Source of the DNA: Flavobacteriaceae bacterium
GTDB taxonomy: Bacteria > Bacteroidota > Bacteroidia > Flavobacteriales > Weeksellaceae
Assembly: GCA_031277475.1 (NCBI GenBank)
Contig: JAITMJ010000103.1
Span: forward strand, 17,804-81,803
DNA: 64,000 nucleotides
Direction: 5' to 3'
A model generated the notes under the pieces. The model ran no database searches and was not told the DNA's origin. It worked only from the letters and a program-made list of their open reading frames with translations. Positions within the stretch are counted from its first letter, which is position 1; the number at the start of each line of letters is the position of its first letter. The position numbers were made by a program, and so were the translations under genes. Positions 17,369 through 27,071 of this stretch are shown here, piece by piece.

Positions 17369-18682
17369 TTACTTCTTCTCCTGCACATAATTGATAATCA
17401 CCCTTTGATTGCTGTTCAGATATTTTTTGGCGGCATTTCTCAAATCTTCTCGGGAAACGGATTTGTAAATATCAATTTCTTGGTTGATTAAATTCGTGTT
17501 GCCCAACAAAACATGGGCATTCGCCAATGAATGAGCAATTCCCTGAATGCTGGAATTTTGATTAACAAATTGATTTTCAAATTGATTTTGAAGTTTTTGA
17601 TAATCTTCTTCGGAAATCAAATCGGTTTGAAGTTTTTTAATTTCTACGTCAATGTCTGCTTGCAAAATGTCTTTCGTGGTAGCACCCATCGGAATTGCTA
17701 AAAATGCAAAAACTCCGGCTTCTTCCAATCCCATATTGAAAGCCATCACTTCTAGTGCTTTTTTCTCTTTGTCCACCAATTTTTTATACAAAACCGAAGA
17801 TTTTCCGTCGCTTAAATATGAAGAAATCATATCCAATGCGTAGGAATCTTTTTCTTTGTTAGACGGCGTTCTGTAAGCAAAAACATAAGCCGGAAGTTTA
17901 ATGTTGGCATCGGTTGCCGTAACTTCTTTTTCTTGGGTAATCGGTGCGTCTTGCGGAAATTTTTTAGGCGAAATATTGGATTTCGGAATGTTTGCATAGT
18001 ATTCTTCAATCCATTTTTTGGTTTCGTCTGTTTTGATATCGCCGGCTACTACGAGTGTTGCGTTGTTCGGAGCGTAGAATTTTTTATAAAAATCCTTAAA
18101 TTCATCCAGCGTTGCGGCGTTCAAATCGTCCATAGAACCGATGGTAGTCCAATGATAAGGATGATTGGTAAAAAGATTGTTTTGAACCGCAGTAAATAGA
18201 TTTCCGTAAGGTTGATTGTCCATTCTCAATCTTTTTTCTTCTTTCACGACTTCCCTTTGCGTGTCCACACCAATTTGGTTGATTTCCGCGTGCCTCATTC
18301 TTTCGGCTTCCATCCAAAGCCCGAGTTGCTGGTTGTTTGAGGGAAAAGTTTCGTAGTAATAAGTTCTGTCGTTGGTCGTATTCGCATTGTTTTGTCCGCC
18401 GTTTGAAGCAACGATTTTCATCCATTCTCCTCTTTTGATGTTGGGCGTTCCTTCAAAAAGGAGATGTTCAAAAAAGTGCGCCATTCCCGATCTTCCTGCG
18501 GTTTCGTCTTTTGCGCCGACGTGATACATAACGCCAACCGTAACCACCGGTGCCGAATTGTCTTGATGAAGAATCACATGCAATCCGTTCGGCAAGTTGT
18601 ATTCTTCAAATTTAATTTGTTGTGCATTCAGCATTAATCCAAAGAAAAATACTGCCGCAACCATGAAAAATCTCTGTTTCAT
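17369..18682 (-). CDS. M16 family zinc peptidase, active subunit
   Basis: The 437-residue exported protein (MKQRFFMVAAVFFFGLMLNAQ) has the inverted zinc motif H-x-x-E-H as HFFEH in GMAHFFEHLLFEGTPN. A distal glutamate lies in the VVKEEKRLRMDNQP region about 75 residues later. Length equals one M16B subunit. It is the first gene of a two-gene unit with the catalytically dead subunit downstream. The substrate is probably short or unfolded periplasmic peptides. Confidence 0.93.
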   Translation of the reverse strand: MKQRFFMVAAVFFFGLMLNAQQIKFEEYNLPNGLHVILHQDNSAPVVTVGVMYHVGAKDETAGRSGMAHFFEHLLFEGTPNIKRGEWMKIVASNGGQNNANTTNDRTYYYETFPSNNQQLGLWMEAERMRHAEINQIGVDTQREVVKEEKRLRMDNQPYGNLFTAVQNNLFTNHPYHWTTIGSMDDLNAATLDEFKDFYKKFYAPNNATLVVAGDIKTDETKKWIEEYYANIPKSNISPKKFPQDAPITQEKEVTATDANIKLPAYVFAYRTPSNKEKDSYALDMISSYLSDGKSSVLYKKLVDKEKKALEVMAFNMGLEEAGVFAFLAIPMGATTKDILQADIDVEIKKLQTDLISEEDYQKLQNQFENQFVNQNSSIQGIAHSLANAHVLLGNTNLINQEIDIYKSVSREDLRNAAKKYLNSNQRVIINYVQEKK

Positions 18683-18813
18683 AAATGTTGTATAATTTTA
18701 TTATTTTGCTTGTAAAGATATGGATTTTTGTGAAAGAATCAAGAATTGTAATAGCGTGATAATTTGCTATTTTTGAAAATGCAACTTAAAATTTTTTAGT
18801 TGAATAATATTAC

Positions 18814-18821
18814 TATTTTTG
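18814..18821 (+). promoter_or_regulatory. -7 box TATTTTTG upstream of hutI
   Basis: TATTTTTG fits TAnnTTTG and ends 22 nt before the hutI ATG. Confidence 0.6.
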
Positions 18822-18843
18822 ATGCAAACAATTCAACTTTTCT

Positions 18844-20070
18844 ATGAAATTAATCGGTCCGTTTAAACAAATCATCACGCTCGACCATCTTCCGATTCGT
18901 GGGAAAATTTCCGATGAAGACTTGGAAATTATCACCGCCGGCGGAATTTTAATTCGGGATAAAAAAATATTGAAAGTCGGACATTTTGAAACTTTAAAGT
19001 CCGAAAATCCCGATGCGGAAATTGAAAACATAAAAGGTGAAAAAATCGCACTTCCGGCATTTGTGGATTCGCACACGCATATTTGTTTCGGCGGAAACAG
19101 AGCCGGAGATTTTGCGATGAGAAACGCCGGAAAATCTTACCTCGAAATTGCGGAAAACGGCGGCGGAATTTGGAGTTCCGTTTTGCACACGCGAAAGGCT
19201 TCGGAAGAAGAATTATTGAAAACTTTGTTGGAAAGAATTGATTTTCAAATGTCTTTGGGAATTGCCGCCATCGAAATAAAAAGCGGTTACGGTTTGGATT
19301 TGGAAAACGAATTGAAAATGCTGCGAATCATTAAAAAAGCACAAGAAAAAACATCGGTAACACTAATCCCGACTTGCCTTTCCGCACATCTGAAACCCAA
19401 AGATTTCAAAGGGAATCATGAAGATTATTTGAACTTTATTTTAAGCGAAATTCTCCCGAAAGTGAAAGAAGAAAATTTGGCAAAACGCGTGGATATTTTC
19501 ATCGAAAAATCCGCATTTCAGCCCGAAGAAAGCAAAAATTTTCTGCTTAGAGCCAAAGATTTAGGTTTTGAAATCACCGTTCACGCCGATCAATTCACGC
19601 CCGGAAGTTCGAGAATTGCAGTGGAAGTCGGAGCGATTTCTGCCGATCATTTGGAAGCGATTTCCGATGAAGATATTGATTTTTTGGCAAAATCCGAAAC
19701 GGCAGCAACCGCGCTTCCCGGCGCGAGTTTGGGTTTGGGCGAACCTTTCGCTCCGGCAAGAAAATTGTTGAATTCCGGTGCCATTTTAGCGATTGCAAGC
19801 GATTGGAATCCGGGTTCCGCGCCGATGGGAAATCTCATCGCTCAAGCCTCTGTTTTGGCGACTTATCAAAAACTTTCCACCGCCGAAGTTTTGGCAGCAA
19901 TCACGTTTCGAGCCGCAAAAGCGCTGAATCTTCAAGACAGAGGAATTTTAAAACCCGAAATGAAAGCCGATTTCGCAGTTTTCAACACCGATAATTTTCA
20001 AGATATTCTTTACAAACAAGGAAGTTTGAAAGCGGAATTTGTTTATATCAACGGCATTTTAACTTATTGA
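18844..20070 (+). CDS. hutI: Imidazolonepropionase
   Basis: The 408-residue amidohydrolase opens imidazolone-5-propanoate to N-formimino-L-glutamate in histidine breakdown. Metal ligands are in FVDSHTHICFGG, with further ligands in TVHADQFTPG (His) and ASDWNPGSAP (Asp). The family signature NRAGDFAMRNAGKSYLEIA follows the first histidines. Length is as expected. No hutH, hutU or hutG is adjacent, so the pathway genes are dispersed or incomplete here. Confidence 0.95.
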   Translation: MKLIGPFKQIITLDHLPIRGKISDEDLEIITAGGILIRDKKILKVGHFETLKSENPDAEIENIKGEKIALPAFVDSHTHICFGGNRAGDFAMRNAGKSYLEIAENGGGIWSSVLHTRKASEEELLKTLLERIDFQMSLGIAAIEIKSGYGLDLENELKMLRIIKKAQEKTSVTLIPTCLSAHLKPKDFKGNHEDYLNFILSEILPKVKEENLAKRVDIFIEKSAFQPEESKNFLLRAKDLGFEITVHADQFTPGSSRIAVEVGAISADHLEAISDEDIDFLAKSETAATALPGASLGLGEPFAPARKLLNSGAILAIASDWNPGSAPMGNLIAQASVLATYQKLSTAEVLAAITFRAAKALNLQDRGILKPEMKADFAVFNTDNFQDILYKQGSLKAEFVYINGILTY

Positions 20071-20111
20071 TAATTAATATTTTAAAGGGTTAAGGGGATG
20101 AAGGAAAGAAT

Positions 20112-20804
20112 TTAAAGATTTCTAATCCGAATCCACGCTGCCGCAAAAATTCCGGCGGTTTCCGTTCGTAATCTTTGGTTTCCAAAAGACACGGCTTTTA
20201 TTCCGTTTTCTGCTAAAAATAAAATTTCTTTTTCGGAAAAATCACCTTCCGGTCCGATTAAAAACGTGATGTTTTCCAATTTTGGAATGTCCGACAAATT
20301 CTGCCTTTCCAAATTTTTATGACAATGGGCAACAAAAGTATTTTCGGAATTAATATTTTTAATAAAATCCGAAAGTTTGGTTAAATTATTTATTTTAGGA
20401 AAATAAAATCTCAAACTTTGTTTGGATGCCGCAACAGATTGTTTTACAATGCGTTCGATATTAATGTTTTTGCGTTCCGATTTTTCGGTTTGCAGAAATG
20501 TGATTTCGGAAACGCCCAATTCCACAGCCTTTTCTACAAAAAATTCGGTTCTGTCCATATTTTTTGTCGGCGCGATGGCAATATGAAGTTTTGGTGAAAA
20601 ATCCGGTAAATTTTCCTGAATCTCAGCCTCATCAATAATCACTGTTTTTCCTTTGAAGACGAGATTTCCTTTAGCGAGATTTCCTTTTCCGTCCGTTACG
20701 AAAATTTCTTCACCTTCACGCATTCTGAGAACTTTTGTGATGTGCTGCTGCTCATCATCATTTAATTTTATTTCCGGAAAAATCTGTCCGTAGAAAAGTT
20801 TCAT
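20112..20804 (-). CDS. rsmE: 16S rRNA (uracil-1498-N3)-methyltransferase
   Basis: The 230-residue SPOUT enzyme methylates U1498 of 16S rRNA. The N-terminal PUA-like part includes HITKVLRMREGEEIFVTDGKG. The knotted SAM-binding end has LIGPEGDFSEKEI and SFGNQRLRTETAGIFAAAW, both diagnostic of RsmE. Length is normal. It is on the same strand as mfd, 125 nt downstream of its stop. Confidence 0.96.
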   Translation of the reverse strand: MKLFYGQIFPEIKLNDDEQQHITKVLRMREGEEIFVTDGKGNLAKGNLVFKGKTVIIDEAEIQENLPDFSPKLHIAIAPTKNMDRTEFFVEKAVELGVSEITFLQTEKSERKNINIERIVKQSVAASKQSLRFYFPKINNLTKLSDFIKNINSENTFVAHCHKNLERQNLSDIPKLENITFLIGPEGDFSEKEILFLAENGIKAVSFGNQRLRTETAGIFAAAWIRIRNL

Positions 20805-20928
20805 TTTTACAAGAGTTAAAAAATCAAAACAAAAATATTAATTTACTAATGTAACAACTAATTAAAAACTTGTAATCCAAACCAATTCTTTAAAGTTGTT
20901 TAAATCTTCTAAATTTATTTTTCAAAGT

Positions 20929-23900
20929 CTAATTTAAAATCCTTTCCAAAACCAAATTCACTTCGTCCACGCTGTTCACGCCGTCTTTTCGCATCAGAAG
21001 TTGATTGTTTTTTTCTTTTAAAACCGCATCTTTCGGATTGGCGGTGAGATAATGAATGATGTGTTTAAACTTCTCGCTTTGATAAAATTTATCCTGCGGA
21101 TTTCCGGGGAAATAGCCCAGAAAAACGCCGTTCTTCACCACTATTTTTTCAAAACCGATTTCGGCGGCGAGCCATTTTAATTCTACGGATTTTAAAAGAT
21201 TTTTCGCTTCTTTCGGCAATGTTCCGAATCGATCTTCGAGTTCTTCCCGAAATTTTTGCAACCCGATTTTATCCTGAATATCAGCGAGTTTCTGATAAAG
21301 CAAAAGCCGTTCTTCGGTAGAATTCACATAAAAATCCGGCAACATCAATTCCATATCCGTATCAATATTCACGTCTTTCGCCGGCAAAATCAGTTTGTTG
21401 CGGTCTTCCTCGTTTTCAAAAAGATGTTCAAAATTTTCATCATCTCTCAATTCTTCCAATGCTTCCTGCATCAATTTTTGGTAAGTTTCAAAACCCATTT
21501 CGTTGATAAAACCGCTTTGTTCGGCACCCAACAAATCTCCCGCGCCGCGAATTTCCAAATCTTTCATCGCAATTTGAAAACCGCTTCCCAAATCCGAAAA
21601 TTGTTCAATCGCTTCCAAGCGTTTTCTCGCGTCCGGCGTTATCAAATCAAAAGGCGGCGTAATCAAGTAGCAAAACGCTTTTCTGTTGCTTCGCCCGACC
21701 CGACCGCGCATTTGGTGCAGGTCTGCCATTCCGAATTTTTGAGCATCATTAATAAAAATCGTGTTCGCATTTGGAATATCCACGCCGCTTTCCACGATGG
21801 TGGTAGAAACCAAAACATCGAATTTTTCGTCCATAAAATCCAAAATATTTTGTTCCAATTGTTTGCCGTCCATTTGTCCGTGTCCCGTAATCACTCGCGC
21901 ATCGGGAACCAATCTTTGAATCAATCCGGCGATATCTTTCAGATTTTCAATTCGGTTGTTGATGAAAAAAACTTGTCCGTCTCGCTGAATTTCATACGAA
22001 ATCGCATCTCGAATGATTTCTTCATTAAAACCGATAATTTGCGTTTCCACCGGTTGGCGATTTGGCGGCGGTGTTTTGATGACGGACAAATCTCTGGCAG
22101 CCATCAGCGAAAATTGCAGCGTTCGCGGAATCGGAGTTGCCGTCAGCGTCAAAGTATCCACGTTGGTTTTCAGCGTTTTCAATTTATCTTTCACAGAAAC
22201 CCCGAATTTATGTTCTTCGTCGATGATTAAAAGTCCCAAATTCTTGAATTTCACGCCATTTCCCGTCAGTTGATGCGTTCCGATGACGATGTCTATCTTT
22301 CCGTTTTTCAAACCTTCCAGCGTTTCGGATTTTTGTTTCGCCGTTCTGAAGCGGTTTAAATAAGAAATTTCCACCGGAAAATCCTTTAATCTTTCCTTAA
22401 AACTTCGGTAATGTTGAAACGCCAAAACGGTGGTCGGAACCAAAATCGCCACTTGTTTTCCGTCTGTCGCCGCTTTGAAAGCCGCACGAACAGCCACTTC
22501 CGTTTTCCCGAAACCGACATCGCCGCAAATCAATCTGTCCATCGCGTTTTCAGATTCCATATCTTTTTTCACATCCAAAGTTGCTTTTTCCTGATCCGGC
22601 GTATCTTCATAAATGAAACTCGCTTCCAATTCGTTTTGCAGATAAGAATCCGGCGAAAATTCAAAACCTTTTGCCGTTTTTCGTTGGGCGTAAAGTTTTA
22701 TTAAATCGAAAGCAATTTGTTTCACCCTCGATTTTGTTTTTTGTTTTAAAGATTTCCAAGCGGGCGAACCGAGTTTGCTCAGCACGATTTCCTTGCCTTC
22801 CGGCGCGTTGTATTTTGAAATTTTGTGCAGCGAATGAATGGAAACATACAGCAAATCGCCGTTTTTGTACACCAATTTGAAACATTCCTGAATTTTTCCG
22901 GCGTTGTTCACTTTCACCAAACCCATAAATTTTCCGATGCCGTAATCGATGTGAACGATGTAATCGCCGATTTTCAGTGCCATTAAATCTTTCAGCGTCA
23001 GTTGTTCGGATTTTGCAAAATTGTTTTTGGCTCGATATTTTTGAAATCTGTCGAAAATTTGATGATCGGTATAAACGGAAATCTTTTTTTCGAGGTCTGT
23101 GAAACCTTCGTGAAGTTCGGAAACAAAGGATTTAAACGGAATTTCGCTTTTTAATTCTTCAAAAATATTTTCGAGGCGATCTTTTTGTTTTTGGGATGAA
23201 AACGAAATCCACACGTCAAAATTTTGCAGGTGTTTTTCTTTCAAATCTTCGATGAGCATTTCAAAATTTTTATGAAAAACCGGCTGTGGAATTTGCGATT
23301 GGCGAATAGTCTCGTCTTGAGACGAGAGCGAATGGCGAATGGCGAATGGCTGTTGGCTTTTTGCTTCTTGCTTTTCATTTTTTGTCACACTGAGCGAAGT
23401 CGAAGTGTTGAACTTTGAACTTTGAATTTGCGAACTTTGAATCTGCGAACCTTGAATTTGCAAACTCGATGAAAAATCAATGGTTTTGAATTTTTGAATT
23501 TCGTTAAAAAAAACTTCGCCGGAAACGAAGCGTTCATCGGGTTTTTGATGTTTGATGTCCGGATTTAAAGTCGTGAAAATTTGCTCTGCTTTTTCGTAGA
23601 AATTTTTAATTTTTAAAATGCCGGAATCCAAATTTTTGGCGATTACAAAACTGTCTTTCGGCAAGAGTTCAAAAAACGGAACTTTTCTTCCCGAAACCAC
23701 AAAATTCATATTGGAAACCAATTGAAAATCAGGTACTTTTTGTTTAGAAAGTTGAGTTTCGATATCAAAAGTTTTGATGCTTTCCACTTCATTTCCAAAA
23801 AACGTAATTCGGTAGGGTTCTTCGTTGGAATAGGAAAAAATGTCGATAATTCCGCCTCTCACGGAAAATTCTCCCGGCTCGGAAACGAAATCGGTTTGAT

Positions 23901-24399
23901 GAAATTGGTAGTGGTTCAGGAGTTCGTCCACGAAATCGAAATCCAATTTTTCTCCGGTTTTGATGTGGTGCGAAATGGCTTTAAAATCTTCCCTTTTCAA
24001 AACTTTTTCGCTGAGTGCGCCGATGTGTGCCACAATAATTTTCGGAGATTTTTCGGAAGCGAGTTTGCCCAAAACTTCGGTTCGCAGCACCAGATTTGCA
24101 TTTTGAGTTTTCTCGGTTTGGTAGGGTTCCAGATGAGTTGCCGGAAAATAAAGCACATTTTCTTTTCCCAAAAAATCTTCCATTTCGGTGTTGGCGTAGA
24201 GTGCTTGTTCTTTATCGTCGAGCAGAAAAAGGATGTGTTTTTTTCGAATCAGAAACAGTTCCGCCGCCAAAAGCGAAACCGCAGATCCGGCGCATCCTTT
24301 CACGGAAAGATGTTGATTTTCGTCAATATTTTTAAAAATTTCTTCCCCAAAATTTTTTTTCAGCAAATCGGGAATTAAAGTTTCGGTTATGGATTTCAT
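20929..24399 (-). CDS. mfd: Transcription-repair coupling factor
   Basis: The 1156-residue ATPase removes stalled RNA polymerase from DNA lesions and recruits UvrA. The N-terminus has a UvrB-like module (residues 1-300). A CarD-like RNA polymerase interaction domain follows (LKIGDYIVHIDYGIGKFMG). The translocase has GDVGFGKTEVAVRAAF (Walker A), DEEHKFG and TATPIPRTL, then MRGRVGRS, and ends with a TRCF domain. Residues about 310-373 are an odd low-complexity insert (SQIQSSQIQSS, STSLSVTKNEKQEAKS) encoded by DNA that looks like intergenic repeat sequence. Confidence 0.96.
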   Translation of the reverse strand: MKSITETLIPDLLKKNFGEEIFKNIDENQHLSVKGCAGSAVSLLAAELFLIRKKHILFLLDDKEQALYANTEMEDFLGKENVLYFPATHLEPYQTEKTQNANLVLRTEVLGKLASEKSPKIIVAHIGALSEKVLKREDFKAISHHIKTGEKLDFDFVDELLNHYQFHQTDFVSEPGEFSVRGGIIDIFSYSNEEPYRITFFGNEVESIKTFDIETQLSKQKVPDFQLVSNMNFVVSGRKVPFFELLPKDSFVIAKNLDSGILKIKNFYEKAEQIFTTLNPDIKHQKPDERFVSGEVFFNEIQKFKTIDFSSSLQIQGSQIQSSQIQSSKFNTSTSLSVTKNEKQEAKSQQPFAIRHSLSSQDETIRQSQIPQPVFHKNFEMLIEDLKEKHLQNFDVWISFSSQKQKDRLENIFEELKSEIPFKSFVSELHEGFTDLEKKISVYTDHQIFDRFQKYRAKNNFAKSEQLTLKDLMALKIGDYIVHIDYGIGKFMGLVKVNNAGKIQECFKLVYKNGDLLYVSIHSLHKISKYNAPEGKEIVLSKLGSPAWKSLKQKTKSRVKQIAFDLIKLYAQRKTAKGFEFSPDSYLQNELEASFIYEDTPDQEKATLDVKKDMESENAMDRLICGDVGFGKTEVAVRAAFKAATDGKQVAILVPTTVLAFQHYRSFKERLKDFPVEISYLNRFRTAKQKSETLEGLKNGKIDIVIGTHQLTGNGVKFKNLGLLIIDEEHKFGVSVKDKLKTLKTNVDTLTLTATPIPRTLQFSLMAARDLSVIKTPPPNRQPVETQIIGFNEEIIRDAISYEIQRDGQVFFINNRIENLKDIAGLIQRLVPDARVITGHGQMDGKQLEQNILDFMDEKFDVLVSTTIVESGVDIPNANTIFINDAQKFGMADLHQMRGRVGRSNRKAFCYLITPPFDLITPDARKRLEAIEQFSDLGSGFQIAMKDLEIRGAGDLLGAEQSGFINEMGFETYQKLMQEALEELRDDENFEHLFENEEDRNKLILPAKDVNIDTDMELMLPDFYVNSTEERLLLYQKLADIQDKIGLQKFREELEDRFGTLPKEAKNLLKSVELKWLAAEIGFEKIVVKNGVFLGYFPGNPQDKFYQSEKFKHIIHYLTANPKDAVLKEKNNQLLMRKDGVNSVDEVNLVLERILN
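23283..23475. repeat. Intergenic-type repeat inserted in frame inside mfd
   Basis: The plus strand carries GTCACACTGAGCGAAGTCGA (23387-23406). Its relatives are at 37500-37520 (GTCACACTGAGCGTAGTCGA) and, inverted, at 30605-30626 (TTCGACAGGCTCAGTGTGAC). Around it are near-tandem TTGAACTTTG/TTGCGAACT units, AATGGCGAATGGCGAATGGC repeats and the palindrome GTCTCGTCTTGAGACGAGAG. All of it stays in frame and encodes mfd residues about 310-373. Confidence 0.85.
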
Positions 24400-24720
24400 T
24401 GGGCTTTTTGCTTGTTACACCGATATTAATAATCTCTTAATTTCTTAATCTTTAAATCTTTTAAATATTCAAACACAAACGCGATTCCGAGATAATTTCG
24501 AAATCGTTTTTTCAGAGTGCAAAGATAGATTTTTAGATTTTTAGATTGGGCGAAAATTCATATTGTTTTCCGGATCTTTTTGGCACAGATGAAAAGAATC
24601 TTAATTTAAATCAAGAAATGAAATGTAAAACACAAGATTTTGAATGGGTAATTTTAAAATCTTTAAATTTTCAAACACAAACGAATGATTGTACAGGATG
24701 TTCCATCTCATAAATATAAT
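24400..24720. other. Intergenic, no gene seen
   Basis: AT-rich gap between divergent mfd and mazG. The GGCTTTTTGCTTGTTAC near 24402 resembles the GGCTTTTTGCT words next to the repeats at 23361 and 37487. No convincing ORF or RNA is present. Confidence 0.4.
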
Positions 24721-24784
24721 TATTTTTGCCGGAGCAGAGACTGAAGGCGATGGATTTTTTCCCGATCCGAAATTTGTAATTTTG
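24721..24784 (+). promoter_or_regulatory. Two -7 boxes upstream of mazG
   Basis: TATTTTTG at 24721-24728 and TAATTTTG at 24777-24784 both fit TAnnTTTG. The second ends 48 nt before the mazG ATG. Confidence 0.45.
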
Positions 24785-24832
24785 TCAGCCTGACAAAGTC
24801 AAAGCCTCGAACCTCAAACCTCAATTTCAACA

Positions 24833-25597
24833 ATGAATACCAAAGAACAAAAACTTGAAGCCTTCGGAAAACTGCTCGATATTATGAACGATTTGCGGGA
24901 AAAATGTCCGTGGGATAAAAAACAAACGCTACAAAGTTTGCGGCATCTCACTTTGGAAGAAACCTATGAACTTTCCGATGCTATTTTGAAAGAAGATTTA
25001 CAGGAAATAAAGAAAGAATTGGGAGATGTGCTGCTGCATTTGGTGTTTTATGCGAAAATCGGTTCGGAGAAAAAAAGTTTTGATATTGCCGATGTCATCA
25101 ATACGCTGAACGAAAAATTGATTTTCCGCCACCCTCATATTTACGGCGATACAAAAGTGGAAAACGAAGAAGAAGTGAAACAAAATTGGGAAAAACTGAA
25201 ACTGAAAGAAGGTAACAAATCTATTTTGGCAGGCGTTCCGAAATCATTGCCGAGTTTGGTGAAAGCCTTTAGAATTCAGGATAAAGTGAAAGGCATCGGT
25301 TTTGATTTTGCCAATGAAAACGACGCTTGGAAAAAAGTGGAAGAAGAATTATCGGAATTTAAAATCGAAACCGACCCCGAAAAAAAAGAACAGGAATTAG
25401 GTGATGTTTTGTTTTCCATCATCAATTATTCCAGAATTGCAGGAATAAATCCGGATTCCGCATTAGAGAAAACCAATTTAAAATTCATTTTGCGTTTCCA
25501 AAAAATGGAACAAATGGCGAAAGAACAAAATATCAATCTCGCCGAACTTTCACTCGAAGAAATGGATGTTCTTTGGGAAGAAGCGAAAAAAGTTTAA
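24833..25597 (+). CDS. mazG: Nucleoside triphosphate pyrophosphohydrolase
   Basis: The 254-residue protein hydrolyses (d)NTPs to NMP and PPi, cleaning the pool of damaged nucleotides. It has two MazG domains. The first has CPWDKKQTLQSLRHLTLEETYEL followed by KKELGDVLLHLVFYA, the E-x-x-E...E-x-x-D metal site. The second has a related EELSEF...EQELGDVLFSIINY. Length and the CPWD start are typical of the long form found beyond toxin-antitoxin loci. No toxin is adjacent. Confidence 0.95.
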   Translation: MNTKEQKLEAFGKLLDIMNDLREKCPWDKKQTLQSLRHLTLEETYELSDAILKEDLQEIKKELGDVLLHLVFYAKIGSEKKSFDIADVINTLNEKLIFRHPHIYGDTKVENEEEVKQNWEKLKLKEGNKSILAGVPKSLPSLVKAFRIQDKVKGIGFDFANENDAWKKVEEELSEFKIETDPEKKEQELGDVLFSIINYSRIAGINPDSALEKTNLKFILRFQKMEQMAKEQNINLAELSLEEMDVLWEEAKKV

Positions 25598-25815
25598 TGG
25601 GATAATTTGATAATTGAAAATATGTGATTTTTAATATAATCTTGAGAGTTTTTGATTTTGTGCAAATTAACATAAATCAGCGAAAGAAACTCATCGAGTT
25701 TTAGGATTTTTAACACAGAAAACATAAGGATTTGCAAATAATTTCGTTATAGAAAAGATTTTACGGCAGGATGTTTTACCAAAATCATGGATAAATTCAG
25801 GCACTAAAAAAAATC

Positions 25816-25823
25816 TATTTTTG
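25816..25823 (+). promoter_or_regulatory. -7 box TATTTTTG upstream of porQ
   Basis: TATTTTTG fits TAnnTTTG and ends 18 nt before the TTG start of porQ, supporting that start. Confidence 0.6.
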
Positions 25824-25841
25824 CAAAATTAAAACCCGATT

Positions 25842-26840
25842 TTGAAGAAGTTTTTTATATTTTCTTTGTTGATTTTTCCTCTGTTTTCCCTCGCGCAAGA
25901 CGGAACATCGGTTTATCCGTTTATGAATATTCCCATTTCCGCAAGGCAAGCCGCTTTGGGCGGAGACGTGATGTCTGTCCGAGATTTTGACACGAGTTTT
26001 TCTATGATAAATCCCGCTTTGATGAACGAAGAACAAGACAAAATGGTCGCTCTGAACTACGCATCTTATCTCGCCGATACAAAATACGGAACGCTCAGTT
26101 ATGTGAAAGATTTGTCTCGCGGAAGTTTACTTTCCGTAAATGCCCGATATATGGACTACGGAAAAATGCCGAGAACAGACGAAGCTGCAAATATTTTCGG
26201 AGATTTCAGCGCGATGGATGCCTCTTTCGGAATCGGCTACGCGTATCAATTTGAAGACGAATGGACGATTGGCGCAAATTTGAATTTCATCACCTCAAAA
26301 ATTGATAATTATACTTCGATGGCGATGCTTGGAAATATCGCTGCAGCCTATCATTTCGAGAGAACGAACGAAACCGTTTCTTTGATTTTCAGAAATCTCG
26401 GCTATCAAATAAAAACTTACAACGGCGTTCGGGAAAAATTGCCGTTTCGCGTAGATTTGGGATATACCAGAATTTTAGACGAATTTCCCGTAGCTATCAG
26501 CATTACCGCCCACGATTTGCAAAAATTCAATATTTCGCAGGAAACCAATATCAACGGACAAGAAGTGGGTTTCGGAAAAAAAGTTTTGGATCATTTTTCT
26601 TTCGGTGTCGAACTTTTTCCGCAAGAAGCGTTCAACATAAGATTCGGGTACAACGTGAAACGCGGAAGCGAACTCGCCGTTTTGGATCAACGGAATTTTA
26701 CAGGACTTTCCGCCGGTTTCGGAATTAAAATTTCGTGGCTTCGCTTTGATTATGCGCACGTTCGCTACCACAATTCTTCCAACGTCAATATGTTCGGACT
26801 CGCTTTGGATTTGATAGAAATCGGCGGAAACAGACGGTGA
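25842..26840 (+). CDS. porQ: Type IX secretion system protein PorQ
   Basis: The 332-residue outer-membrane barrel belongs to the PorV/PorQ group, part of the attachment complex that anchors T9SS cargo. It has a signal peptide (MKKFFIFSLLIFPLFSLAQ). The N-terminal signature is YPFMNIPISARQAALGGDV...DTSFSMINPALMN, and the C-terminus is a series of amphipathic strands. It starts with TTG (25842-25844), supported by a TATTTTTG box 18 nt upstream. It agrees with gldD and the T9SS cargo gene elsewhere in the window. Confidence 0.9.
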   Translation: MKKFFIFSLLIFPLFSLAQDGTSVYPFMNIPISARQAALGGDVMSVRDFDTSFSMINPALMNEEQDKMVALNYASYLADTKYGTLSYVKDLSRGSLLSVNARYMDYGKMPRTDEAANIFGDFSAMDASFGIGYAYQFEDEWTIGANLNFITSKIDNYTSMAMLGNIAAAYHFERTNETVSLIFRNLGYQIKTYNGVREKLPFRVDLGYTRILDEFPVAISITAHDLQKFNISQETNINGQEVGFGKKVLDHFSFGVELFPQEAFNIRFGYNVKRGSELAVLDQRNFTGLSAGFGIKISWLRFDYAHVRYHNSSNVNMFGLALDLIEIGGNRR

Positions 26841-27071
26841 TTTTTGATTCGTTAAAAAATAACGGATTTGTTATAAATGTTTGATTTAGATAAATTTATA
26901 CGTTTATAAAATCAATTCAAGTAAAAATCATCTCGAAAAAATACTTTACCTTTATCCCGAAATAAAAAGCGATTTTTAGAGATTTGAATGGGAGTAAATA
27001 AAATCGGAATAATGATAATCTCACAATCCGAACCCTGAATCTCATAACTCAAACCCATACTCTAATTGAAA

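Noticed and set aside
21256..22230. 324-codon plus-strand ORF inside mfd
   Set aside because: It is the shadow of the conserved helicase domain on the other strand.
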